Of a DNA stretch of 64,000 nt, positions 54,291-62,240 are shown piece by piece. A program made the translations under genes and the position numbers. Source of the stretch: Streptomyces aureocirculatus (GTDB lineage: Bacteria > Actinomycetota > Actinomycetes > Streptomycetales > Streptomycetaceae); the NCBI RefSeq assembly GCF_000720475.1, contig NZ_JOAP01000002.1, positions 186,001 through 250,000 on the forward strand, read 5' to 3'. The first letter of the stretch is position 1. Each line of letters opens with the position of its first letter. The notes beneath the pieces were generated by a model. That model did not search any database and was not told the DNA's origin. It was given only the letters and a program-made list of their open reading frames with translations.

Positions 54291-55127
54291 GCAGCCGAGT
54301 CGGCTGTACGCCTTGTCGCCGGTCCACGCACCGGTGGCCCACTTGTCCACGGGCGCGGGCTCGAACCCGTACCGCTTGCCCAGTTGCTCGCCGAACCACT
54401 TGGCGAAGGAGGCCGAGCCCTGCTGGCAGGAGTGGATGCCGTCCTTGCTGCGCTGTGCCTTGGCCGCGGTGCTCGCGGCGCCCCACAGGGCGGTGGCGTC
54501 GAGGTGGTGGACGGTGTCCGGGCGCTCGGCCGCGACCTTCGCCGCGGACCGGGGCGCGGTCTTGATCTCGGCTTCGTGCTTCTTGTAGAAGTCGTCCAGC
54601 TTGAAGGGGGGCGCGGAGACGATGAGGAGTTCGGCGCCCGCGTCCTCGACGGTCTTGGCGAGGCGCGCGTAGGCGGCGCGCTGTTCGTCGGGGGTGCCCC
54701 AGTCGTAGGTGGTGATCTGGTAGGCCACGACGTCGGGGCGGAAGGACTTCAGCTTCTTCGGGAGGTCCTTCCAGGTGCCCGCCGCGAGTTCCTTGCCGAC
54801 GACCCCGCCGCCGCCCGCGGCGGCCATCGAGCCGAACTCCACACCGGCGGACTTCATCGCCGCGCCGAGCGCGGGGGCCTCGACCTCCGCGATCGAGTCG
54901 CCCATCCACAGGAGCCGCTGCGGCTTGGTGTGCTTCCCGGTGGTGTCGGACGTCTGCTCGTCAGGGTCCGCGGCGGAGGTGCGCTCGTCGGAGGCGCCGT
55001 CGGCCGAGGACGAGCAGGCCGCGAGGGCGAGCAGGGCCGTCGCGGCGGCGAGGGCGGCGGCAGCGGCGCGCCCGCTGCCACGGGTGGGGAGGCGGCGCCG
55101 GGTCGTGAGGGTGGTGTCGCTGTTCAT
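54285..55127 (-). CDS. SGNH/GDSL-type lipoprotein, partner of the AT3 acyltransferase
   Basis: A 280-residue lipoprotein: TRRRLPTRGSGRAAAAALAA, then a hydrophobic run and lipobox LALAAC. The mature part has LLWMGDSIAEVEAP (nucleophile block) and VVAYQITTYDW, with a C-terminal DGIHSCQQGSASFA that places Asp and His. This is the SGNH domain usually fused to AT3 in OafA-like proteins, here a separate surface-anchored protein. It likely completes O-acyl transfer outside the membrane. A direct-repeat element lies 34 bases upstream of its start, in the region shared with the two-component operon. Confidence 0.82.
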   Translation of the reverse strand: MNSDTTLTTRRRLPTRGSGRAAAAALAAATALLALAACSSSADGASDERTSAADPDEQTSDTTGKHTKPQRLLWMGDSIAEVEAPALGAAMKSAGVEFGSMAAAGGGGVVGKELAAGTWKDLPKKLKSFRPDVVAYQITTYDWGTPDEQRAAYARLAKTVEDAGAELLIVSAPPFKLDDFYKKHEAEIKTAPRSAAKVAAERPDTVHHLDATALWGAASTAAKAQRSKDGIHSCQQGSASFAKWFGEQLGKRYGFEPAPVDKWATGAWTGDKAYSRLGCA

Positions 55128-55160
55128 GACTCAAGCTCACCCCGTGCCCCCGGCGGGCGG

Positions 55161-55265
55161 GCGGGCCGTCATCGTTTCCTCATCCAGCGGGGGCAGCACG
55201 GCCACAGGGAGCGAGCCGTACGGTCATCCGGCGCCCGGAGCGGCGGGCCGTCATCGTTTCCTCAT
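55161..55265. promoter_or_regulatory. Duplicated 23-bp element with half-sites one helical turn apart
   Basis: A 23-base element ending GTCATCGTTTCCTCAT occurs identically at 55161-55183 and 55243-55265. Within each copy TCAT recurs 11 bases later. OmpR-class regulators bind such direct repeats. The region lies between the SGNH lipoprotein gene and the response regulator gene, so one regulator could act on both. Confidence 0.55.
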
Positions 55266-55335
55266 GAAATGCGGAACCGGGCGTCATACGCTTCCCCCAC
55301 CCTGGTCGACGAAGGCCTCGCCGCCCCTCGGCCAC

Positions 55336-55416
55336 CCCCCAGCCCCATAGCCCCCCAGCCCCATAGCCCCACAGCCCGCAGCCCGCAGCCCGCAGCCCGC
55401 AGCCCGCAGCCCGCAG
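55336..55416. repeat. 16-bp and 7-bp tandem repeats in the response regulator leader
   Basis: Two copies of CCCAGCCCCATAGCCC are followed by about six copies of CCCGCAG that run into the ribosome site (GCAGGAG). Confidence 0.8.
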
Positions 55417-55434
55417 GAGATGAGCGCACCACCC

Positions 55435-56133
55435 ATGGCACGAGTTCTGCTCGTCGAAGACGACCCCGCGGTCCAACGAGGTGTGACCCTCGCGCTCCGG
55501 CGCAGGGGGCACGAGGTGGAGGTCGCGGCCAGCGGCGAGAGCGGGCTCCTCGCCCTGGAGCGGTACCGGCCCGACCTGGTGCTGCTCGATCTGATGCTGC
55601 CGCGGATGAGCGGCCTGGAGGTGTGCCGCAGGATCCGGGAGAGCAAACAGGTCCCGATCATCATCCTGTCCGCGCGCGGCGACGAGATCGACATGGTCGT
55701 GGGCCTGGAGGCGGGCGCCGACGACTATATCATCAAACCGGCGAGCGGCCAGCTCATCGACGCCCGGATCAAGGCGGTCCTGCGCCGGGTCGCCCCCGCC
55801 CAGGGCGGCCCCTCGGCTCCCGCGGCGACGGGCACGGAACAGCACGGCGACCTCACCGTGGACCGCACGTCCCTGGTGGTGTCCCGGCACGGCACGGAAC
55901 TGCCCCTGGCCCCCTCCGAACTCAAGCTGCTGCTCTTCATGACGGCGACACCGCACCAGGTCTACAGCCGTCAGCAGCTCCTGGAGCAGGTCTGGGAGCA
56001 CTCCTTCTACGGCGATGTCCGCCTCGTCGACGCCTGCGTGATGCGACTGCGGGCCAAGATCGAGGACGATCCGCGCAAGCCGGTGTACGTGCAGACCGTG
56101 CGGGGCTTCGGCTACCGCTTCGGACCCCTGTGA
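55435..56133 (+). CDS. OmpR-family response regulator
   Basis: A 232-residue regulator. Receiver domain: LLVEDD acidic pocket, phospho-acceptor Asp in LVLLDLMLPRMSG, switch residues in ILSARGDE and Lys in DDYIIKPASG. The winged helix C-terminal domain ends VQTVRGFGYRFGPL. It resembles actinobacterial AfsQ1/CseB regulators. ATG 55435 starts at the family position; ATG 55420 is in frame but sits directly against the GGAG, leaving no spacing, while 55435 is 15 bases from it, so the start is uncertain. It overlaps the kinase gene (TGATG). Confidence 0.88.
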   Translation: MARVLLVEDDPAVQRGVTLALRRRGHEVEVAASGESGLLALERYRPDLVLLDLMLPRMSGLEVCRRIRESKQVPIIILSARGDEIDMVVGLEAGADDYIIKPASGQLIDARIKAVLRRVAPAQGGPSAPAATGTEQHGDLTVDRTSLVVSRHGTELPLAPSELKLLLFMTATPHQVYSRQQLLEQVWEHSFYGDVRLVDACVMRLRAKIEDDPRKPVYVQTVRGFGYRFGPL

Positions 56134-57659
56134 TGGCTCCCGGGTTCCGGCCGCCCCCGAGGCGGCGGCTCCCCCGCCGGTTCCGGCTCCCCCGAGGCTT
56201 CCGCCTGCCGCGGGGGCTGCGGGTGCGGCTCGTCGTCGCCTTCCTGCTCGCCGCCGCCTTCGGTGCGCTGCTCACCGCGGGCCTCACCTACCACCGGGGC
56301 CGCGCGGCGATCCTGGAGCGGACCGAGAGCACGGCCGTCGCCGACCTGCGGGCCCAGCTCGACTCGCTCGCCCCGGAGCTGTCCTTCCCGCCGCGCGCCG
56401 AGGACCTGCGGGCGCTCACCGTACAGCTCGACCGGGCGGGCGGCTCCCGGGGGTGGCACGCCACCGCTGCCTACCGCGACGGCGAGCCGGTGTCGGCCGC
56501 GCCGGAGCCGCCGCCCGTACCCTCCTCGCTCCGCGCGGCCGTGCGGCACCGGCACGGCGCGGCGTACGAGCGGATCGAGCGCGGCGGCCGCCCCTGGCTG
56601 GTCGTCGGCATGCCCGTCGCCTACGCCGACGACGGCGGGCGGGCCGGTGACAGGGGCGAACTCTCCGGCCTCACCGTGTACACCTCCTTTCCCCTCGACG
56701 ACGACGCGGCCGACATCGACGCGCTGGTCACCGCGGCGCAGGCGGGCGCCGTGCCCGCGCTCGCGCTCGCCGTCGTCCCCGCCCTGTTCGCGGCCCGCAG
56801 CGTGCTGCGTCCCGTACGCAGGCTGCGCAGCGGCGCCGAGTCCATCGCCGGTGGAGAACTCGGCACCCGCCTGGACGCCGAGGGGCGTGACGAACTCGCG
56901 GACCTGACGCGTTCGTTCAACGCCATGGCCGCGACCTTGGAGAAGGACGACGCCGAGCTGCGCCGGATGGAGGCGGGTGCGCGCCGGTTCGCCGCCGACG
57001 TCGCCCATGAGCTGCGTACGCCGCTCGCGGCGATGGCCGCCGTGACCGAAGTCCTCGACGAGGACGCCGCGTCGGGGGTGCTGCCCGCCGACACCGCCGA
57101 CGCCGTGCGGCTGATCAGCGAGGAGACCCGCTCCCTCGCCCGCCTGGTCGAGGATCTGATGGAGGTCTCCCGCTTCGACGCCAAAGCGGCTCCCCTGGAC
57201 GTGGTGGAGACGGATCTGCGCACCCTGGTGACCAAGACGCTGCACCTGCGCGGCTGGGCCGACGACGAGCGGGTCGTCGCCGATCTGCCGGAGCCGGTTC
57301 CGGTGCGCGCCGATCCGCGCCGCGTCGACGTCGTCCTGGCCAACCTCATCGGCAACGCCCTGCGGCACGGCCGCCCGCCCGTCACCGTCGCCGCCCGCGC
57401 CGAGGACGGCCTGGCGGTCGTCACCGTCACCGATCACGGTCCCGGCATCCCCGAGGACGTGCTCCCCCACGTCTTCGAACGGTTCTTCAAGGCCGAGGAG
57501 GCCCGCACCCGCTCCCAGGGCAGCGGCCTCGGCCTGGCCATCGCCCACGAGAACGCGCTGCTGCACGGGGGCACCCTGTCCGCGGCTGACACGCCCGGCG
57601 GCGGCGCGGTGTTCACCCTCGCGCTGCCCCGCGCCGCCACCCCGCAGGAGCGGCGATGA
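56133..57659 (+). CDS. Sensor histidine kinase
   Basis: A 508-residue membrane kinase. Arg-rich start, first span near residues 28-48 (VRLVVAFLLAAAFGALLTAG), an extracytoplasmic loop of about 155 residues, second span near 210-228, HAMP region (RSVLRPVRRLRSGAESIAGG), the H-box FAADVAHELRTPLAAM, and the N, G1 and G2 boxes (NLIGNALRHG, DHGPGIP, GSGLGLAIA). It is the partner of the preceding regulator. Its stop overlaps the lipoprotein gene (ATGA). Confidence 0.92.
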   Translation: MAPGFRPPPRRRLPRRFRLPRGFRLPRGLRVRLVVAFLLAAAFGALLTAGLTYHRGRAAILERTESTAVADLRAQLDSLAPELSFPPRAEDLRALTVQLDRAGGSRGWHATAAYRDGEPVSAAPEPPPVPSSLRAAVRHRHGAAYERIERGGRPWLVVGMPVAYADDGGRAGDRGELSGLTVYTSFPLDDDAADIDALVTAAQAGAVPALALAVVPALFAARSVLRPVRRLRSGAESIAGGELGTRLDAEGRDELADLTRSFNAMAATLEKDDAELRRMEAGARRFAADVAHELRTPLAAMAAVTEVLDEDAASGVLPADTADAVRLISEETRSLARLVEDLMEVSRFDAKAAPLDVVETDLRTLVTKTLHLRGWADDERVVADLPEPVPVRADPRRVDVVLANLIGNALRHGRPPVTVAARAEDGLAVVTVTDHGPGIPEDVLPHVFERFFKAEEARTRSQGSGLGLAIAHENALLHGGTLSAADTPGGGAVFTLALPRAATPQERR

Positions 57660-58252
57660 CGTACCGCACCCGTATGCGCCGCTCCCCGCACGCCGGTCCT
57701 GCCGTTCCCGCCGTCCGCTCCCTTCTCGCCGTTCTCGCCGTGTGCGTGCTGCTGCTCGGCGCCGTCACCGGTTGCGGGATCTCGCCGTCGGGTCCTGTGC
57801 GGGCGGGTGCCCCCGCCTCCGGCGTCCAGAAGCCCGGCACCGACCGGCATTACGTACGCCTCTACTTCGCCGGTCCGTACGGCATCCGTGCCGTCTCCCG
57901 CCCGGCGGACGAAGCGCTCGGCCCGCAGCGGGCCCTCGAGCTGCTCCTGAAGGGCCCCACCCGGGCCGAACGCGAGCGGGGCCTGGTCAGCCAGGTGCCG
58001 CCGATGGGCGGGGAGCTGACCGCCGCCGTGTCCGAGGGGGCCGTGGACGTGTCCGTGCCGGTGGCGGTCAACACCGGCGAACTCGATGTCACCGCCGTCA
58101 GCCAGATCGCCTGCACCGCCGCGCACGCCCGGGTCCCCGGCGGCAGGGCCGCGACCGAGGTCGACATCCGCATCCACGAGAACAACATCCGTTCCGAGAG
58201 GCCCTGGACGATCCGGTGCAACCGCAACGGCAACGCCGTACCCGCGGGCTGA
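57656..58252 (+). CDS. GerMN/LpqB-like lipoprotein linked to a two-component system
   Basis: A 198-residue lipoprotein: leader ending LLLGAVTGC, then a single domain with VRLYFAGPYGIRAVSRPA, ALELLLKGPTRAERERGLVS and a beta-rich tail, which resembles the GerMN domain of LpqB. In MtrAB-LpqB and SigE-CseABC an extracytoplasmic lipoprotein tunes a two-component system; the same role is likely here by position. ATG 57656 overlaps the kinase stop. Confidence 0.8.
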   Translation: MTYRTRMRRSPHAGPAVPAVRSLLAVLAVCVLLLGAVTGCGISPSGPVRAGAPASGVQKPGTDRHYVRLYFAGPYGIRAVSRPADEALGPQRALELLLKGPTRAERERGLVSQVPPMGGELTAAVSEGAVDVSVPVAVNTGELDVTAVSQIACTAAHARVPGGRAATEVDIRIHENNIRSERPWTIRCNRNGNAVPAG

Positions 58253-58413
58253 AGCAGAGTGACGGGTCACGGGTGGCGGGGGCCGCCGGGTGCGCTCGAC
58301 CGGTCCTGCCGACTCCAGCGCGGCGGGACGGGGGCCGAGGCGTCCGCGTGCACCGGCCGGTATCACCCTCACGGACCTGCAGAATCCGCCGAAGACGGGG
58401 TACACGACCGGAC

Positions 58414-58659
58414 ATGCAGACTCACAGCCATATCGTCCTGGCCGCCTCGGGCGGCGCCTCGCTGGCCCTCGTCCTGGTCGGCGTCGTCGTGGTCGCCGGC
58501 CTCCTCGCCATGTTCGTCGCCGGTCGGCGCCGCGCCGCTCAGCGCACCCGCAGCAGCACGCCCGCCCACGGCGGCGACCCGGCCGGTGGCGAGGCCCAGC
58601 GCGGCACCACCTGGCAGACCCCCGACGACGACCCCGACCAGGGCAACCCCCGCCCCTGA
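58414..58659 (+). CDS. Small membrane protein, DUF6479-like
   Basis: An 81-residue protein with one hydrophobic segment (LVLVGVVVVAGLLAMFVAGRR, about residues 19-39) and a polar, proline-rich, acidic tail. It resembles the DUF6479 family of Streptomyces, of unknown function. ATG 58414; no strong ribosome site. It may belong to the two-component operon or stand alone. Convergent with the FUSC gene. Confidence 0.65.
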   Translation: MQTHSHIVLAASGGASLALVLVGVVVVAGLLAMFVAGRRRAAQRTRSSTPAHGGDPAGGEAQRGTTWQTPDDDPDQGNPRP

Positions 58660-58689
58660 CGGTCCTGACGCGGTACGGGGCCGGACGCC

Positions 58690-59853
58690 TCAGTCGTCGG
58701 CGGTGTCCCTGAGTACGTCGCAGGTGTGCTGGAACTCCTCCATCAGGCGGGTGGCCTCGACGACGAGGACTCCGTACGGGCGGGAGGCGTCGGCCAGCGG
58801 CAGCTCGTACTCCCCGACCGCGTTCAGAACCGTCTGCAGCGCCTCCTGAGCGAAGGCGGCCCGCCTGCGCATCTCCTCGGCCTGCTCGGCCAGGGTGTCG
58901 CTGTCGAGTTCGGCGACGACGTGGGCGATGTCGCGCAGTCGGCGGGCGAAGTCGGCGGACGCCTCCAGGAGGGGGGCGTAGGTGTAGGTCTCCTCCGTCT
59001 CCCGCCACTGGTCGAGGCTGCGGGTGAGCGAGCCCAACTGGTACACCGCTCGCTCCAGGGCGTTCAGGGCGTTGCGATAGCGGTCGAAGGTCAGATAGCC
59101 GCGGTGCGCGGGCAGCAGCCGCCGCGGGTTGAAGGGCAGGCTGCTCTCCGCGGTGCTCAGCCCGGCGCGGGCCTGCCCGACCGCGCGCTGCGCGCGCTCC
59201 CCCGCCGTACGCCACTGCCCGGCGCGCTCGCTGTCGACGTCTCCGCTGCTCAGGCCGTCGGCCATGTCGTCGAGGAGGGACTCCATCTCGGCGGCGAGGG
59301 CGCGCAGGCCCTGCTCGGCGCTGCGGTAGCGCAGCGGGGGCGCGATGCACAGGTTGACGATCAGGCCGACGCCGCAGCCGATGAGTACGAGGAGAATGAT
59401 CTGCCCGAGATGGAGGGCCCTGTCGGTGTTCGTGGTGGTCGTCGCATAGGTGGAGAACGCGAAGAACGCCGCGGTGGCGACCTGGGAGCGCTGCTCCCCC
59501 AGCGCCTGCCACTGGCCCAGCGTCAGCGCGATGGCGGCGACCACCGCGAACGCGAACAGGTCGGGCCCTGCCGTGAACCCGATCGCGGCCTGCACCGCCA
59601 CGCCGACGATGACCGCGGCGGTGTAGCGCAGGGTCTGCAACACGGACCGGTAGATCGTGACGTTCATGGTCAGCACCGCGGAGAACGGTGCGAACGCCGG
59701 TGACGTCGCGTTCAGCAAGGCATGCGCGATCCACCAGGACAGCGTCGCCGCCAGCACACACTTCGCGATCAGCAGGGCCGTGTCGCGCTCGCGCCCCGGC
59801 GCACCGTACGCGCGCGCCACCCACGCCAAGACCCTCCGCACCCGATCCACCAC
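58690..59853 (-). CDS. FUSC-family membrane protein (aromatic acid exporter-like)
   Basis: A 387-residue protein. The N-terminal half has five or six membrane spans (LLIAKCVLAATLSWWIAHAL, FAPFSAVLTMNVTIYRSV, IILLVLIGCGVGLIVNL) characteristic of the FUSC/ArAE family; the C-terminal half is a soluble helical region rich in Glu and Arg. Relatives export aromatic acids or other amphipaths. GTG 59853 is favoured; the frame goes on to ATG 59928 with a polar extension. Confidence 0.82.
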   Translation of the reverse strand: MVDRVRRVLAWVARAYGAPGRERDTALLIAKCVLAATLSWWIAHALLNATSPAFAPFSAVLTMNVTIYRSVLQTLRYTAAVIVGVAVQAAIGFTAGPDLFAFAVVAAIALTLGQWQALGEQRSQVATAAFFAFSTYATTTTNTDRALHLGQIILLVLIGCGVGLIVNLCIAPPLRYRSAEQGLRALAAEMESLLDDMADGLSSGDVDSERAGQWRTAGERAQRAVGQARAGLSTAESSLPFNPRRLLPAHRGYLTFDRYRNALNALERAVYQLGSLTRSLDQWRETEETYTYAPLLEASADFARRLRDIAHVVAELDSDTLAEQAEEMRRRAAFAQEALQTVLNAVGEYELPLADASRPYGVLVVEATRLMEEFQHTCDVLRDTADD

Positions 59854-60020
59854 GCGCTCCGACTTCTCCTTCTGTTCACGGTCCCGCGAGTCAGGGACTG
59901 GAACAGCACACGTAACCACAACGAACAAGGCGAAACAGGGAGGAATCAGGGTTGGACGGGCGGCGGGGCGGCGCGCGGCGCCGGGGCCTGCTCGGTCACC
60001 AGGACTGATCGGCCGTCAGG

Positions 60021-60100
60021 GCTACTCGGTCGTCTGGACTGCTCGATCGTCTGGACTGCTCGATCGTCCGGACTGCTCGATCGTCCGGGCTACTCGGTCG
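60021..60100. repeat. 17-bp repeats derived from the sigma factor 3' end
   Basis: On the minus strand the gene ends ACGACCGAGTAG. Downstream, ACGATCGAGCAGTCCGG-type units of 17 bases follow three times, and then ACGACCGAGTAG again. Confidence 0.8.
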
Positions 60101-60977
60101 TCAGCAGGCCCGCGCGGAGCTTGCCCACCACGCGGGAGAGCAGCCGGGAGACGTGCATCTGCGAGCAGCCGAGCGCGTCCGCTATCTGCTGCTGGGTCCG
60201 CTCCTCGACGAAGCGGAGGTGGATGAGGGTGCGGTCGCGCTCGTCGAGTCCGGCGATCAGCGGGGCGAGGGAGTGGAAGTTCTCGACGAGTTCGAAGGAG
60301 TGCTCGTCGATGCCGATGAAGTCGGCGAGCATCGTGTCGGACTCGTCGTCGGCGCTGCTGACCGCGGCGTCCAGGGAGACGGCGTTGTAGCCGTTGGACG
60401 CCTTCTGTGCCTCCGTGACCTCCGACGGCTCCAGTTGCATCAGCTCCGCGAGCTCCGCCGTGGACGGCAGCCGGCCGAGGCGGGTGCGCAGTTCCTCGGT
60501 GGCCTTGGACAGTTCGATGCGTGCTTCCTGAAGGCGGCGCGGCACGTGCACGGCCCAGGAGGTGTCACGGAAGAACCGCTTGATCTCACCGGTGATGTAC
60601 GGGACGGCGAAGGAGGTGAACTCGACCTCGCGGGTGAGTTCGAACCGGTCGATCGCCTTGATCAGGCCGATGGTGCCGACCTGCACGATGTCCTCCATCT
60701 CCTGCGGGCCCCTGTGCCTGAACCGGGAGGCCGCGTACTGCACGAGGGAGAGGTTCATCTCGATCAGGCAGTTGCGCACGTACTGGTACTCGTGCGTGCC
60801 CTCCTCCAGCCCGGCGAGGCGGTCGAAGAACCGCTTGCCGACCTCTCGCGCGTCCTTGGGTGCGATGGAGGAGGGGTCCGTGTACGCGCGTTCGACGAGA
60901 TCTTCTCCGGCCTGACCGGCCTGGGCCTGTCCGGCCTGACGGGTGTGGGCCTGCTCCCGCGCCTTCACGGTGATCAT
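60090..60977 (-). CDS. SigB/SigF-family RNA polymerase sigma factor
   Basis: A 295-residue sigma-70 protein of the stress/sporulation group. Region 2 is seen in MEDIVQVGTIGLIKAIDRFE and FTSFAVPYITGEIKRFFRDT, region 3 in VPRRLQEARIELSKATEELR, and region 4.2 in ERTQQQIADALGCSQMHVSR. The first 25 residues carry QAGQA-type repeats. No anti-sigma gene is adjacent. A SigB-type promoter sequence 52-76 bases upstream suggests positive autoregulation. ATG 60977. Its stop lies within a repeat array. Confidence 0.93.
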   Translation of the reverse strand: MITVKAREQAHTRQAGQAQAGQAGEDLVERAYTDPSSIAPKDAREVGKRFFDRLAGLEEGTHEYQYVRNCLIEMNLSLVQYAASRFRHRGPQEMEDIVQVGTIGLIKAIDRFELTREVEFTSFAVPYITGEIKRFFRDTSWAVHVPRRLQEARIELSKATEELRTRLGRLPSTAELAELMQLEPSEVTEAQKASNGYNAVSLDAAVSSADDESDTMLADFIGIDEHSFELVENFHSLAPLIAGLDERDRTLIHLRFVEERTQQQIADALGCSQMHVSRLLSRVVGKLRAGLLTTE

Positions 60978-61028
60978 CTATGTCCGCCCCTTCGAATCGA
61001 GCCTGTCTTCACCCCCGTAGCGCGCCGC

Positions 61029-61053
61029 TTACCCGGGAAGCAGCCGCACATGC
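61029..61053 (-). promoter_or_regulatory. SigB-like promoter of the sigma factor gene
   Basis: On the minus strand GCAT-N15-GGGTAA fits the streptomycete SigB-group consensus GNNT-N14-16-GGGTAY except for the last base. It lies 52-76 bases upstream of the sigma start codon. Confidence 0.5.
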
Positions 61054-61175
61054 GTGTCTTCTTCCGGTGTCCCGCACGCCCCGTCGCCCACGGGATGTGC
61101 CACGTTTACGGGACGGCTGAGCGGCCAGGCGTACCGTCAGCACCTGATGTCGATGCCGAGGGAGCGTGAGCGGAC

Positions 61176-61349
61176 ATGACCGCCAACGAGAAGGCCAAGG
61201 CGAAGTTCGAGCAGACCACCGGTGCCGCCGCCCAGGCCGCCGGACGCGCCGTGGGCAACGAGCGTCTCACCGCCAAGGGCCGCGCCCAGCAGATGAAGGG
61301 CGACGCACGCCAGGCCAAGGAGAAGACGAAGGACATCGGCAAGCACTGA
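61176..61349 (+). CDS. CsbD family stress protein
   Basis: A 57-residue, highly charged protein beginning MTANEKAKAKFEQTTGAA, then GNERLTAKGRAQQMKGDARQ and KEKTKDIG, the CsbD family pattern. CsbD of Bacillus is a general stress protein under SigB. GGAG lies about 14 bases upstream of ATG 61176. It is divergent from the SigB-like sigma gene, a fitting context for a stress regulon member. A repeat array begins at its last codons, and a very strong terminator follows. Confidence 0.88.
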   Translation: MTANEKAKAKFEQTTGAAAQAAGRAVGNERLTAKGRAQQMKGDARQAKEKTKDIGKH

Positions 61350-61398
61350 GCACCGCAGCGCCGCAGCGCCGGAGCGCCGGAGCGCCGGAGCGCCGGAC
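61342..61398. repeat. 8-bp repeats derived from the csbD 3' end
   Basis: Beginning with AGCACTG of the last codons and stop, units AGCACCGC, AGCGCCGC and then four AGCGCCGG follow in 8-base phase. Confidence 0.75.
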
Positions 61399-61406
61399 AC
61401 AGCGAC

Positions 61407-61459
61407 ACACAGGCCGGTGGGGCGCCCCCTCTTTGAGGGGGCGCCCCACCGGCCTGTGT
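61407..61459 (+). terminator. 25-bp perfect terminator hairpin after csbD
   Basis: ACACAGGCCGGTGGGGCGCC plus CCCTC pairs without mismatch to its complement across a TTT loop. It starts 58 bases after the csbD stop. Confidence 0.9.
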
Positions 61460-61603
61460 CGTAGTCCTAGTGCGGCATCCGGCAGGCCGACGGCCACCAC
61501 CCCGGCATGTACGGCCTGTGGGTCACCGCCCGCGGTGGCCCTTTGCCCGGACGCAAACGAACGGATACGGGTGGGAGGTGGCCCGCCGCGGTAGGCATGG
61601 CGC

Positions 61604-62074
61604 GTGCAGACCTTCCTCCCGTACGCAGACTTCACGCGCTCCGCCACGGTCCTCGACCGGGCCCGTCTGGGCAAGCAGCGGGTCGAGGCCCTTCAGGTGC
61701 TGCGCGGCCTGACGGTGCCGGGCTACGGGTGGCGGCACCACCCCGCGGTACGCATGTGGACCGGCTACGAGGAGGCCCTGGTCCGCTACGGGCTCGACGT
61801 GTGCGCGGTGTGGGTGGCGGAGGGACGCACCGACACCTGCGCCGCCACCTTGGTCACCGACTTCACCCGGCACCGCCCCGGCACCGCGGTCCGCGCCCAG
61901 GAGCAACTCGCCGCCGACGGCGAACTGCCTCCCTGGCTGGGCGACCCCGCCTTCCACCGCAGCCACCAGTCAGCACTGGTACGCAAGGCACCGGAGGTCT
62001 ACGCCCCCCTCTTCCCGAACGTCCCCGACGACTTGCCCTACGTCTGGCCGACCTCGGACCGTGCCCCTTCATAG
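61604..62074 (+). CDS. MSMEG_6728 family protein
   Basis: A 156-residue protein starting MQTFLPYADFTRSATVLDRA, then LGKQRVEALQVLRGL and GWRHHPAVRMWTGYEEAL. This pattern is that of the MSMEG_6728 family, related to the pyrimidine dimer DNA glycosylase fold (PF03013, from memory), so a DNA repair role is possible but unproven. GTG 61604 is the start. It appears to be a single-gene transcript. Confidence 0.8.
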   Translation: MQTFLPYADFTRSATVLDRARLGKQRVEALQVLRGLTVPGYGWRHHPAVRMWTGYEEALVRYGLDVCAVWVAEGRTDTCAATLVTDFTRHRPGTAVRAQEQLAADGELPPWLGDPAFHRSHQSALVRKAPEVYAPLFPNVPDDLPYVWPTSDRAPS

Positions 62075-62240
62075 CCCACGGCCCACGCCTTCGCCACGCC
62101 ACCCCTCCCCCAGGAGCCACGTCACCGCTGCGTCGAACGATGTACCGGCATCTCATTCGACGCTACGACCCGCAGGTGCGCCCGGGCGCCGAGGATGGTG
62201 AGTGATCACGTGACGTACGCCGTCGAGCGAGGAGAGACGC

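Noticed and set aside
54384..56132. N-terminal extension of the histidine kinase frame (over 1000 codons in total)
   Set aside because: The extension runs antisense to the SGNH lipoprotein and out of frame through the response regulator; the kinase starts at ATG 56133, overlapping the regulator stop.
62105..62165. Inverted repeat GTCGAA...TTCGAC before the protease gene
   Set aside because: Imperfect, short and without a clear role; similar pairings occur by chance in this composition.
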